The position numbers were made by a program, and so were the translations under genes. The notes under the pieces are model-generated. The model had not been told where the DNA came from. It saw only the letters and a program-made list of their open reading frames with translations, and did not search any database. From Hydrangea macrophylla (lineage: Eukaryota > Streptophyta > Magnoliopsida > Cornales > Hydrangeaceae), in NCBI GenBank assembly GCA_033977485.1, contig CM066991.1, positions 34,469,850 through 34,533,849 of the forward strand: a stretch of DNA of 64,000 nucleotides, given 5' to 3'. This document shows, in pieces, positions 43,679 through 54,802 of the stretch; position 1 is the first letter of the stretch, and every line of letters starts with the position of its first letter.

Positions 43679-45285
43679 TGACACGAGAATTTTTCTGTGT
43701 GCGCTTGTGTGCTATACCCAAGTTTAGGTAATCGTGCAAGTAGTATAGTACTAGAAGTCCAGGTCGATCCCACAGGGAAAGTTGAAAATTAATTACCTAG
43801 ATTAAACTCTAAAAAGAAAAAGAAAATTTAATGCTAAAGGAAACTGTAGAGCACGGAGTTCTACGATTAACAACTATTAAAATTAAAAGCAACTAAATTA
43901 CTTTAAACTGATAACTAACTAGTTAACTAGAGCAATATTTTAAAACTGGTCTTCTTAGTAAAAGGGAACTGTTGGGATCACGCGAATCCACAGTGACCTA
44001 GCCATCTACCATGCAATTACGTTAAAGCACATTGGAGTACATCTTCTACAATATTCTGTATTTTTCTAAAGATAGAGAATCCATAGCCCTTTCATGACCG
44101 GGACTATATCATCCAAATTAAGTTCGAAATACATAAAAGTGGTTTAAAAAAATAGTTAAGACTCGCACCCACAATGGTGTTAGCATTGAGAGTGGTTTGC
44201 AAAAGATATTGAAGAAAAATACTCTAAGGTTTTAAGTTTAGAGACTGTTTTGACAAACTGAGCATTTGGGGACAGTTTGATAACAAATCTGTAAAACAGA
44301 AAGTCTAGGAATAGTGTATTGAATGTTCTAAAGAATCAGAGGTTTCGTTCGATTGACGCGCTCTCGATCGATCAAATATCTTCATCTCTCGATCGATCGA
44401 AATGTCTTCGATCGATTGACTGTATCTCTGTTTCGATCGATCAAACATCTTCGATCGATCGAACACAGAAATTATTCTGCTGCATGGAAGAGACTTAAAA
44501 TCACGGTTTCATTGTGATTTCCCAACCCAAGGACTACTCAGACATAGTCTGAAGTGTCTTAGATTCATTTTTAACGTAAAAGTCCATTAGGGATGCGTTT
44601 AGTTGAGATTTAAACATGAAAACTTTGGAAAACTATGGTTTGATCACTAAATAACAAGCAAAACTATGTTTAACATTACTTGTGCTACGAATAACTAAGA
44701 ATAGAATGCTAATAAACCAATAAGATGAAACCTGGAACATTGTATTAAGATTAATTTGAAGAAAATCCAAGAGCAACCAAAATCCAAACCTCTGAAAACC
44801 TACAAAACAATGTAAAACTCTCTAACTCTCTCTATAAACTGATAAAAATAAAGAGTAGCCATCCTTTCGACGTGAATACAACTGGTATATATAGAAAAAC
44901 CTAAGGCTAGGGTTACAAAAAAAATGTCCCCGCTGCGTGTGCGTAAGTTCTGATAAAAGCCATGTTCGATCGCTTGGACTACATTCGATCGCTCGAAACC
45001 TCGATCGCTCGAGACCTCTTCGATCGCTCGAAACTCTCTTTTCACTTTTGAATTGTCTTCATTGAACCCAAGCACTTCCTTTTATCTGGCTTATTCAATT
45101 CTTCACACAGCAACAGTAATCTGCACAAATAACCACTAAAACAATACCACTTAACATAGATTAATCATATTGTGTAAAAACTGGCATTGTAATTCTAATT
45201 GCAGATAAACAAGGGAATTGTAAACTAATTCAGTGTATTTTCTTCTTTTATCGTGGTTGTATTTTACAAATACCCCCACTTGTCA
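43679..45285 (-). repeat. E3 5' LTR (1,607 bp)
   Basis: Same ends as the left LTR. Minus-strand TATA box at 44885-44894. Palindrome clusters at 44345-44463 and, shortened, 44964-45032. Repeated exactly at 56487-58093. Confidence 0.93.
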
Positions 45286-45290
45286 ATCAA

Positions 45291-46662
45291 CTCTGGAGGT
45301 TTTGAAAGAATAAGGCTTCAAGAATTGGTGGGCTTTTCGAGCCATGTTTTCCTTTGGGTTCAATAAGTGCCCTTTCTGGGCAGATTTTCTAAAACAGATT
45401 CCTTGTGTTAGCTTTTAAGCAAGATGATGAGAAGATGAACTACTTCTCCCTTTTATTTATTTATTTATTATTTATATATATATATTATTTTTTTTGTTGC
45501 TATTGATTCTTTTCACCTTTTCGTCAATCTTTACAACTCTCATAATACATTGTGTTTTAATCATACTCCATCATACTCTCAAAGAAATATCAATCTTCCA
45601 AACCACTCTTTAAAGATATCTTTGCATTTGTTTTAGGCTTATTTAGACAATAAGCCTCTCATAAAACTTTGAGACTAATTGATACTTTCATATCTCTCTT
45701 TTTATTTCCAATTTATTTTCTTTGTTTAGAATGACACAGAGCCTTGGAATAATTCGTGTGCCAATGATCTACTTTGAAGCGCCCAAAAATTCTCAATCTT
45801 AGTTATTCTTTGCCTTTTCTTTTCTCTTTCCTTTCTTTTCTCTATCTCACTATCTCTTACCCTCTCTATGATTTTGGCTGACTAGGATTTAAGTTTTGAA
45901 GTCAACACGCATCTTATTTTTTTGCTCTAACTTTTGCCTAGGTGTCCTTTTGTGTTTTCATCCTAGCGAGCTCCTTCATCTTCTTCTTTTTCCTCTCTCT
46001 TTTATTTTCTTCTTTTTTTGTGTTCTTACTTTTGCCTAGGCGCCCTTTCGGGTTTTCATCCTAGCGAGCTCTTTCTTCTTCTTTTTTTTTTTGAAGGAAG
46101 AAGTTCATTTAAAATATTTGGCTACCATCAAGGATCAAGTTATGGCTTTGGATTGTGGGCTCATCTTTTAGGCTTGGCATTTGGGAAAAGGGTATGGTGA
46201 GCAAGCCTCAAGTCCCAAGTTTATCTTTTCAAAATTGAGCAAGAGCATCTTTAAATTCTTAAAGCAGAGCTAATCAATTCTCTACTCCTCCGTGGTTTTG
46301 GCACAGAATTTACTTTGATCACTTGGGGATCCTTTTCAATGCAAACATTTATTAACAAAGTATTTTCCATGATCATTGAAAAAGTGATTTTCTCTCTTTC
46401 TCTCTCTCTCTCTTTGGTTTTTTTTTTCTTAATGATCCATTCATTCACAACTTAGCACACTGAATCAAGCAGAATGAGATTTTATTTATCCAGGATAGAA
46501 GGAGGATTACATCACTCGACTCGATATAAAGACTTGAAAAATAAACTCGATAACTGACTGACTCAAAGACTTGACTGGTCTTGACACTTGACTCCTACTT
46601 GACATGACTCGATTACCGGACTAGACTTGACTTGGTCTCAACTGGAGTGTCATAGATGATTT
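45291..46662 (-). other. Element B internal sequence, T-rich, between gag and E3
   Basis: No reading frame with a known domain. An 86-bp block containing acttttgcctagg and tcatcctagcgagctc occurs twice (about 45931 and 46017). A (TC)n run lies at 46390-46414. 46505-46640 is dense in degenerate TTGACT and CTCGACT words. Confidence 0.55.
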
Positions 46663-47640
46663 TCAATTTGCTAGATTTCCAAGAGCATCCTCAGTTGCTT
46701 TAGCAGCAACAGTTCCAAACACTATCACCTTACTAGCATCTCCTTCAGGTTCGTCATTCCCCTTCTGCTTCTTTGTAGGAATATCATCTGCCCTTATGAC
46801 CCATTTTTCAGTCAAAAGACCCTTCCCTGACTCATACCGAGTATTGTCAATGCCTTTTTTGATTCTGTTGACTGGGTCAGGGACAATTGGTTGTTGCGCA
46901 TTCATAGAGGTAATAAATTCCTTGAGAGTGCTCAGCAACGGTTGTGATTGAAAGAATTGCACGTCATGCCAAATACCACTCGATGGGTTTAGCAAAGGAG
47001 TGATGATTTTATGCTCAATGAGATCTTGGATATCATGGCGGAGCTTTATGCACTGATTGGTCGTATGGCAAGGGGTCTGGTGGTAGGCGCAGTACAAAGA
47101 TATGTCACATTTGCGAGGTAAGAGATTTGGTAGTGGCTTTGGGACCCAGAGGTTGAGGTGGCCGCTCCTGACAAGATGACCAAGGGTTACGGATAATGGC
47201 ATGCCAAGGTCGGTGAAGATTCTTGACTTACGGGTTTGGCTTGATTTTGGGTTTGACTTTGAGCTTGAGCCAGCTTTTGGGTCCGCATATGGGCTTGGAA
47301 TAGCTCTTTGGTTAGATGGGATTGGGCTTGGATATGGACTTTGGTGATATGCTGGGTTTGGACATAGGCTTTGGTGATTGATTGGGCTTAGGTGCATGGC
47401 TGGATTCGGACATGGTTGTTGGTGCTTCTTTACGCGATCCATTATTCTCTTCTCCAGTTGATCCATCTTTTCCTCATTATGGCCCATTTGATCTTTCAAT
47501 AATTGAATGAACTCCAGCATGACCTTCTCTAATTGCTTCACCCTTGAATCTTGTTGCTCAATGGTGACCTGTAATTTGCTCACTTTTTCCTCCAAAGCTC
47601 TCAAGGCGAGTGATGGATCTATCTCAGCATAATGATCCAT
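46663..47640 (-). CDS. Tat/Ogre-type Gag-like protein, shortened (325 aa)
   Basis: Residues ~11-72 have heptads of a coiled coil (LEEKVSKLQVTIEQQ, QLEKRIMDRVKK). Residues 73-135 are Pro/Ser-rich with echoing PCPNPA and LCPNPA words. Residues 140-212 match the C-terminal part of Tat-lineage Gag: RIFTDLGMPLS, then LYCAYHQTPCHTTNQC (Cys184, His187, His192, Cys197) and LRHDIQDLIEH. The capsid domain normally between coiled coil and this tail is absent, yet the frame is open. No pol follows. An identical copy is at 59471-60448. It may be a TR-GAG-like product acting with partner proteins; that is inference. Confidence 0.75.
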   Translation of the reverse strand: MDHYAEIDPSLALRALEEKVSKLQVTIEQQDSRVKQLEKVMLEFIQLLKDQMGHNEEKMDQLEKRIMDRVKKHQQPCPNPAMHLSPINHQSLCPNPAYHQSPYPSPIPSNQRAIPSPYADPKAGSSSKSNPKSSQTRKSRIFTDLGMPLSVTLGHLVRSGHLNLWVPKPLPNLLPRKCDISLYCAYHQTPCHTTNQCIKLRHDIQDLIEHKIITPLLNPSSGIWHDVQFFQSQPLLSTLKEFITSMNAQQPIVPDPVNRIKKGIDNTRYESGKGLLTEKWVIRADDIPTKKQKGNDEPEGDASKVIVFGTVAAKATEDALGNLAN

Positions 47641-49035
47641 GTTCTCCTCTAATCAAGAAAGACGAACCCAAGAAGATTTGAAGTGTCCTTACTAAGGGGG
47701 CTGGTTGTTCCACTCTTTTTATAAATCCTGACAACATAGATAGGTAAAAAGGTCCGCATGCAGAGTTTATTTCCAGGACGTAAGGAATTTTGAGTAACTA
47801 TTGGATCACTTTGTGAATTTGTATTTTATATGCATGTAATGACGTTGACTAACATGATGAGAGTGCCAAAATGTACATGCTTTGATGATTTGATGTGGCT
47901 AAATGCATGCACCGCACACATGACACATGGATGAAATGCAAGTGTGTGTGTGTGCCTATTCTATATGCAAAAGAAAGGAAAATTCTAGTCCTAGCATATA
48001 CAACATATAAGCACATAAAATCCTCCTCCATGTCAAGTGCACTCATTTCTCTTATCATAATGATCCTCATTACCCTTTTGAAGGTTGGATATTTTGAAAA
48101 ATTTTGAATTTCTCTTAAAAAGTATCTCTTGGGTGATGTGTTCCTTTTGAAAACAATTCTTGGAATTTTTTTTGAAAATGAGGATGTTAAACGCTCAACA
48201 AAGATGATTGGATTAAATTTTTGCGTTGAAATTCATTTGAGAAGCATTTCTCCCATAAACAATTCCTGAGTTTTTTTTTTCCCTCTGAAAGTGAGGACGT
48301 GAAAATATTTGGCAATAAAAGATGATTGGGTTTTACTTGATTAAAGAAAATGAATCTTGAACTTTTCCTTTGAAAGGGTGATTTTTCAAAACAAATTTTT
48401 TTGGATAAAAGATGATGATTAATCTAAAATATGTCATAAACAATGACCTTTGGGTTCTTGGATAGGAGTATCACATGATTAGATAATTATTGCACTTTTT
48501 ATGAATTCAGATGTATACAAGGTCAATGATGCTTAGCTAACAACATATAAGAAGTGTAATCTTTAAATCAAGATTCGGCATCTTCTCAAATGTCATGAGA
48601 CATGAAGAGGAATTGCTCAAAAGTGATTAAAAGGTTATACATTCTATATTAAGCAAGCATCGTCATCATCTCAAATAATCCCTTCCGGGCATACAAACTC
48701 CCTAGCATATAATCTTAATCAAGAATTGATTTCCTATTTTTGAAAGGTTCTATAGAAACTATCATGCAAAGGCCGGGTTTTGGTCAAATAAGGGACCCTT
48801 GACACACACCCGATAGGATGCTTCATATAGCAACATATGTTACGAGATCAAGGGTGATCACACGATCCCATGATGGCTTGACCGACTGGGTTGCCCTGAG
48901 CCTCCAAGGTCATAGTTCCGTGCAATCGACTGGCGAGACATGCAAGTACAGTGCAACAGGCACACAAAAATTAATTAATTTGATTAAAAGGATGCTTTCA
49001 AGGCTAATCCTCGAGTGAACCCAAAATCAGAAATT
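47641..49035 (-). other. Element B leader between PBS and gag
   Basis: About 1.4 kb without recognisable genes. A long leader is usual in Tat/Ogre elements and would hold the packaging signal. The GC-richer part 48775-48965 near the PBS is the best candidate, but nothing in it proves this. Confidence 0.45.
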
Positions 49036-49085
49036 CTGGTCTGCGAAACCAGAGATTCTGGGTTCGATCCCCAGTAGAGTTGCCA
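49036..49085 (-). other. Extended primer binding site: 3' half of tRNA-Arg
   Basis: The last 18 bases (49068-49085, ending gagttgcca) are the PBS on the minus strand. Similarity to tRNA-Arg goes on for 50 bases. There is an anticodon arm CTGGT-CTGCGAA-ACCAG (49036-49052), a variable region, a perfect T arm CTGGG-TTCGATC-CCCAG (49058-49074), an acceptor strand, discriminator G and CCA. No 5' half exists, so it is not a tRNA gene. Three bases separate it from the LTR. Confidence 0.82.
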
Positions 49086-49088
49086 GAT

Positions 49089-51863
49089 TGTGGATACTAG
49101 CATTTGGGCCCACTTTTGTTTTTTTTTTTTTAAACATTTTTTTTTTCAAATTTTAAAGAGTCGCCACTTACTTTTTTTTAGGAAAATTAAGAAACCATTT
49201 TTAAAAGTCAAACTGATCTTTTGCGAAACCAAAGATAATCTGGGTCCGGGGATTATGGAATGAAAGGGGAAGGAGCGGTGGACTAAAACACCCCCTTTCA
49301 TCCTATCTCGTGATAGGCCTCTACTCATCATCCTATTTAATCGAATTAATAATCTTAGCATGCCCTCAACTAATACATAGATATAAGTATACATATCACA
49401 AGCATGTCAAAAGGGTGCAAAATTGCTAACGATAAATTATCATTCATAAGCCACACAATTGAAGTAGTAAGCAAAATGATGCGCAAGCAGAGAACTAGAG
49501 AACTTACCCAAGATCCAGCCGCGAAATGGGAAATGTGCAATGCATATAAAGAATAGAAATCCTAGGAAAAATGTCTCTAATCACATATACACATAAGGCA
49601 AGACTTAAGCTAAGGTGTCGCGCGTGGAGTCGAAAATCAATAAAATCAACAAATGAAATAAACTAGAGAAGAGGTGAGAAGTCATACCTCCAAAGTGCTA
49701 CAAAATAAGGGTTAGCCCACATGCTTCACACAATAATATGACATCAAATAATCAATCCTAAATCTCTAGCTTAGATCTATCAAGCATGGAAAGAATTGAC
49801 AAAACTATGAATTCCTTTTGATTAGTTGGAGTCATAGCTCCTTTATAGATATATAAGCCTCAACTAGAGCCAATTTGATGTCCATATAGGGGTGCTATAA
49901 TCCCGACATGATCATAAAGAATCCATGGTTATGTTCAATTAGGTACAACTAAGTCCAATTTTATCCAAGAATTAGCTCTAATCATAAGCATCAACGTACA
50001 TGAATGAATGAATGATTATGAACAAGAATGAGATATGAATTTATTCACTAATTTGGATCACTTAGCCTCTGGATTTAATCTAAATTATCATTATTCAAAA
50101 CATGATTTGGGTCCCAAGACATTAGGAAACCATTTAAGTTAAAATCAATGAGACTAGACAAAAAATTGACTGTTTTTCCTAAATTACAGAGAGTAGATCA
50201 GATTTTAAAATGTAGAAAAACCATACTTCCAATGGTTGGATCTTAATGATATTTGGATATGATATGTCTCTGTGAGTCTAGTTTCTAACCCAAATAGAAA
50301 ATCAAGGTTTGAATGGTTAGATCTCTGGGAATATGGAAAACACTAGACATCATTCTCTGTCCAGAGATCTTGTACGATTTTATAAAAATAGCAAAAAAAA
50401 ATGAGAAACACTTAGATCTTTTTAGGGCATCTTCCTAACACGTTAAAGTACTTAGAAAAAATTATTTTGGGTCAAGAAAGATCGATTAAGGTTCTGATTT
50501 ATGAATTTTAAAATAGACTTACTGTTCTGAAATTTTGGACAGAGAGTTGCTTGTTTTGAAATCATAAGACCAAACCATCTTAGACATGGAATTTCATCAA
50601 AACAAAAATCACAGAGGTACTTAAATGGGTTATGAACATCCTCCAATTTGTCTCATCCAATTCCAATGAACCATGATTCTATAAAAAATCTTTGATCACA
50701 ATTGGTTTATGGATTCACTGTACCTTTGTTAAATTGATGTTCATAGTTTGAATCAAACTTGATCCATGATTCTAGAGAGAACTAGGATCGAGTATGATTA
50801 TGATCATTGGAGTAAATAATAAAACATGAAGAGATTCATAGATTTAGCCTTAATGGATTTCCATCATAGATCTCATAGCAAGAGAATCCTAAGGTCTTAC
50901 TCAATCTTATGAACTCTTGAATATTCAAGTTCTCTAGATTTCAACAAACAAACTATGAAAACTTACATCTAAATCCTCTCTCAAATATATGATCCTTGAG
51001 GAAATTAGAACTATGATATACTATTCTCCTCTCAAAATAATGGTCCTTGGAGACTCAATGAGACTAAATTTACTCAAATCTCTATGGAATATAGTATGGA
51101 TTCCATAAGATTCCTAGTAGGGAGATCCAAGTCATGAGCTAAGACTTGAATTCAACCAACTATGTGTAGATATGACCATGATTCACTTTAATCTCCATAT
51201 GGATCATAGGATTATAGAAAACTAAAGAATCAAACTCAAAGAGACTCAATAAGATATATAAAATCTCATGATCCAAGTGAGTGCCGGCGCGATACTCAGT
51301 GACTGCCGCCGGCATTGTCGCGTGCCGTGGCTAACAGAATTTTGCCTTCTTTTTAATTTTCAACATATATATTAACATAAGCTTAATTTATCTAGTAAAG
51401 TATATACTAATGTACTTATATTTGTAATGTACTTTATTAAAATATACCCATATGCATGGTACCCATATATCATTTTATTTTATTTTTTCTCTTTTCTTCT
51501 TCTTTTTTTTTCTTTTCTTTTCAAGACTTCTTTTCCAAAAACTCTTTCTTTTCTTCTCTCTTTCTCTCTTTTTTTCTTCTTTTTTTTTATATATATCTTA
51601 TTATCATCACTATATATATATTTTTTTGAATGTATTCTCAGACTGATTTCCTCACACGTTTTCAGCATTCAAGCTTTCTTTCAAATACCCAATTTCTCCT
51701 TCTTTTATTATTATTTTTTTAATTTTGAAACTTTACTTGAAGAGTCTTTGAAGAATTTGAATTTTCTGGAAGATCTGCGAATTTCACCGATCATCATCAT
51801 CATCAGTCTTAAGGGGTAACCAATCCCTGGATTTGACGTTTGGTCAAAATCAGGGTGTCTACA
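49089..51863 (-). repeat. Element B 5' LTR (2,775 bp)
   Basis: Collinear with 23784-27175 except for a loss of roughly 620 bp at 51270, just before the ggcactc palindromes, which removes the region matching about 25970-26590, including the TATA-like box. AT runs at 51585-51625. Its first 2,104 bp recur at 61897-64000. Confidence 0.9.
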
Positions 51864-53050
51864 TTGAGGTCGGCAATAGTCCATCCCAATGCCCCCTTAT
51901 GTTTCTTTAGCATTTGGATTAGTTTACTCATGTTCTAGACTAAGAGGATGAAATTATAACAGGGTAAGTCTTTTCAGTCCCTAGGAAAACGTATTTGAGC
52001 TCTTTTGGAAGCTCCTTTAATTCCAAGTCGAGAAACTGGATATTTAAAGGCATGACTAACTTTGTTTTTGGAGGTAGAGGTTCATATGGTGTTACCCACA
52101 TGCATGCCACTCTATCCTACTCTTTGATTTCCATCATGAGGCAAGTTTGGTTCAAAGCAGCATCCAATGGAGTAGAATCTTTAGGTCGATAGATAGTGTC
52201 GAATTGTGACACAACCATCTCTAAGGGATCTTTGTAGTCTACAAAATTAGCCTCATCTTCAATGATTGTTTTGATGTAATTGATTTCTTCCTCATCCTCG
52301 TATTCTTCAAGGTGCAGGTTTGAAAAAATCTTGGCATTTAAAGTCATATTCCCGAATACTATAGTCACTATACCACTTCTTATTTTTATTATGGCATCTA
52401 TGGTGTTGAGGAATGAACGTCCAAAAATCACCGGGAATTATGAACATGGATTAGACACAGGTTCAGTGTCCAAAATTACAAAATCGACCGGGAAGACAAA
52501 GGAGTCTATTTGTATGAGAATGTCCTCTAGTATTCCTCTAGGATATTTGACTGACCTATCTGCCAGTTGTAGCACAACTCGGGTATAGTTGTTAATAAAC
52601 TGAGTATGGTAGCAGGTTTACGCTTGCTCCTAGATCAAGGAGTGCGTTGTCTATCCTTTGATTCCCAATTCAGCATGAGACAGTTGGGGTACCGGGGTCT
52701 TTGAGTTTTAGGGGCAATTCATTTTGGATGATTGCACTTGCTTGGCAAGTGACATAAGCGTGTTTCTTCACACTTTGCCTCCTTTTGACCATACATAAGT
52801 CTTTAAGGTACTTAGCATAGGCCAGCACTTGTTTGATTGCATCAAAGGGTGGAAGATTGATTTTGACTTGTTTAAACGATTCCAAGAACTCTTGACTCTT
52901 TGCCTCGTTTTTGGGTTTCTTAAGCCTTTGAGTGTAAGGCGTGGGAAAAGGGCATTTAGGTACTTTGTCTTTAACTATTTCCTTTTTGGGCGTTCTCTCA
53001 ACTTCTTCTACTTCTCTAGGAGCTTCATCTTTTTTCATCTAATGGTTTGT
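51864..53050 (-). pseudogene. E1 protease region and RT linker, broken
   Basis: Minus-strand frames 53038-52670 (VPKCPFPTPYTQRLKKP, KYLKDLCMVKRRQSVKKHAY) and 52431-52117 (FGRSFLNTIDAIIKIRSG) flank a stretch near 52660-52620 with ALLDLGAS, the aspartic protease active site. It runs to 51864, where element B interrupts; the RT continues at 23783. Several stops and indels lie near 52590-52660 and 51940. Confidence 0.78.
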
Positions 53051-54670
53051 TATTATTGACTTGTTCCTCTTTTTAAGTAGACGGTTTATTTTTAGTTGCC
53101 ACTTCATCCTCTTTATACTCTTCGGGAGTAGAACGAAGTATATTGCACCCTATAATCTTGCCTCTTCTCAGAGTAGTCACGGCTTTTGCCTGTTCATGAT
53201 TAGTGGGACCATTATTGTATCCTTTAGGGTTTTGAAGTGGTTGAGTAGGAAATGTTCCACTCAATCCCTCTTGTCGTGCATCCATTCTCTCTAACATTGC
53301 GGACATCTTACTCATCATTTGAATTAGCTGTTGTGTTAAATTTGCATTAGAGAGTGGATCTTCCTCTTGCACCTTTTTATGAGGTGGCACGTAAACATTT
53401 GGTTGCTGATTATTAGAGGGTTGAGCCTAGTTGTAGTTATGTGATCTATTTTGATTGAATGGCTGGGGCTGCCTATTGTATTGCCCTTGATAGTGATTAT
53501 TGTTATTATAGGGCTATTGTTGTTGGTATTGATTTTGGGTCCCAGCATCGTTTTTCCAATCAAACCTGGGGTGATTCCATCGATTGTTATTCTGAAAGTT
53601 GTTATTATTATAGGAATTCCCCATCCCCCTATACCCTTGCATGGCATTCATTTCCATGGGGGTTATTCTTGAAAGTACGGCACGTTGGGACAATATTGAT
53701 TGGTGTGTCCCAACATGTTGCATGTGCCGCATGGTTCTTCAGGTAAAACCTGCCTAGAACTCTCTCCTTTCATTCCTAACTCCTCTGCTTTCTTTGCTAG
53801 TTCCTCATATTTGGTCATTAGATGATCTTCACTTTTTAATTGGTATAGACTCTTCTCCTCTACACAGGATATCTGTGAGTGTGGGACATCTTCAAAATTC
53901 GACCATTCATGGGTATGTTCAGCTAGCCACTCGAAGTGAGCTTCAGCTTCTTTAGTGTTTTTGCGAAGAAATGGCCCTGAACTCATGGTTTCGACCAACT
54001 TTTTAGTTTTACCATTTAACCATTCGTAAAAGTTGCTTATGGTTCGCCATTTCTCGTACTCGTGATGTGGGCATGAGAGAAGCAAATCCTTGAAACGCTC
54101 CCAAGTTTGGGTGAAGGTTTCATTGCTCTTTTGTTTATAAAAGTTTATTTGTCTTTTAAGCTCGGTGGTCATGCGAGATGGAAAGAATTTCTTTAAGAAT
54201 GCAGTATTCATCGCATGCCAAGTGTAGATTGAATTTGGTTTTAGGGTAAGTAGCCACGCTTTTGCTTTATCCTTCAAGGTGAAAGGAAATAACATTAGGA
54301 GCATCACATCTATAGGACAATTTTGCGAGAATGTTTTACAAACATCCTCGAAGTCCTTGACGTGTAGATATGCCTTCTCGCTCTCCATTCCATGGAAGGT
54401 TGGAAGGAGTTGAATCATTCCGTTATGAAATTAGAATTCGCATGCATGTGGTGGAATGAGAATACAGGAAGGTGTAGGTGTGTGTTCGGGTGTCATGAGA
54501 TCGCACAAAGGATGAAGCGAATTGTCAATTGGTATAACCACATTCTCACCATTTTCACTTTGATTATCAGCCATTGAATCAGTAGGTATGGCTACGGGAT
54601 TAATAGAATCAGAGGAATCAGCTAAGTAGAATGGATTTTCAAAAATTCCTTTAATGGAATTATCGAACAT
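53050..54670 (-). pseudogene. E1 gag, interrupted by a TAA shared with E3
   Basis: A 79-codon frame (54670-54431; likely start 54574, MADNQSEN) ends at TAA 54431-54433. The same frame resumes to give 251 codons (54418-53663): LPTFHGMESEKAYLHVKDFE, FPFTLKDKAKAWLL, FFPSRMTTELKRQI, TWERFKDLLLSCPHHEYEKW (retrotransposon Gag capsid core), then the zinc knuckle CGTCNMLGHTNQYC. After a shift, QN-rich sequence (53647-53336) follows. Apart from the TAA the capsid part is intact. Confidence 0.85.
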
Positions 54671-54778
54671 GAAAAGGAAAAGATTCCTATGGAGATTTTA
54701 ATTCTAAAGAACTTAAAGAAAAAGAAAACAGAAATAGATAAGACCGATTGAGGTAATCTACGCGTTAACTTGTTGCCT

Positions 54779-54796
54779 TCCCCAGCAACGGTGCCA
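54779..54796 (-). other. E1 primer binding site (tRNA-Asp)
   Basis: Plus-strand tccccagcaacggtgcca matches the tRNA-Asp 3' end at 16 of 18 positions. Six bases from the LTR at 54803. Confidence 0.85.
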
Positions 54797-54802
54797 AAAT
54801 TT

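Larger units (their letters stand above)
30595..45285 (-). mobile_element. Complete Athila-type LTR retrotransposon E3 (14,691 bp)
   Basis: LTRs 30595-32245 and 43679-45285 start TGACACG and end CTTGTCA on the plus strand. The 5-bp target duplication atcaa is perfect (30590-30594, 45286-45290). PBS and PPT are present. Gene order in the minus sense is gag, protease, RT, RNase H, integrase, accessory two-exon gene, 527-aa 3' ORF. Stops and shifts break gag and pol, so it is not autonomous now. The youngest insertion in the nest, placed in the internal part of B. Confidence 0.94.
23784..51863 (-). mobile_element. Tat/Ogre-type non-autonomous element B, split by E3
   Basis: Bounded by TGTGGATACC and GGTGTCTACA with a perfect 5-bp target duplication ttgag (23779-23783, 51864-51868). 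LTRs are 23784-27175 and 49089-51863. The PBS (49068-49085, tRNA-Arg) adjoins the right LTR, so transcription is on the minus strand. Internal sequence is 27176-30594 and 45291-49088; E3 lies between. It has a Gag-like ORF (46663-47640), no pol, and several arrays in the 3' part. About 13.4 kb without E3. Confidence 0.9.

Noticed and set aside
49036..49085. A functional tRNA gene
   Set aside because: Only the anticodon arm, T arm and 3' acceptor strand with encoded CCA are present. There is no D arm or 5' acceptor strand, and it abuts an LTR, so it is a primer-site copy.
51427..51819. 130-residue Phe/Ser-rich plus-strand frame
   Set aside because: It lies inside the B LTR across T-rich and TA-rich microsatellites, antisense to the element, and the other LTR does not keep the frame.
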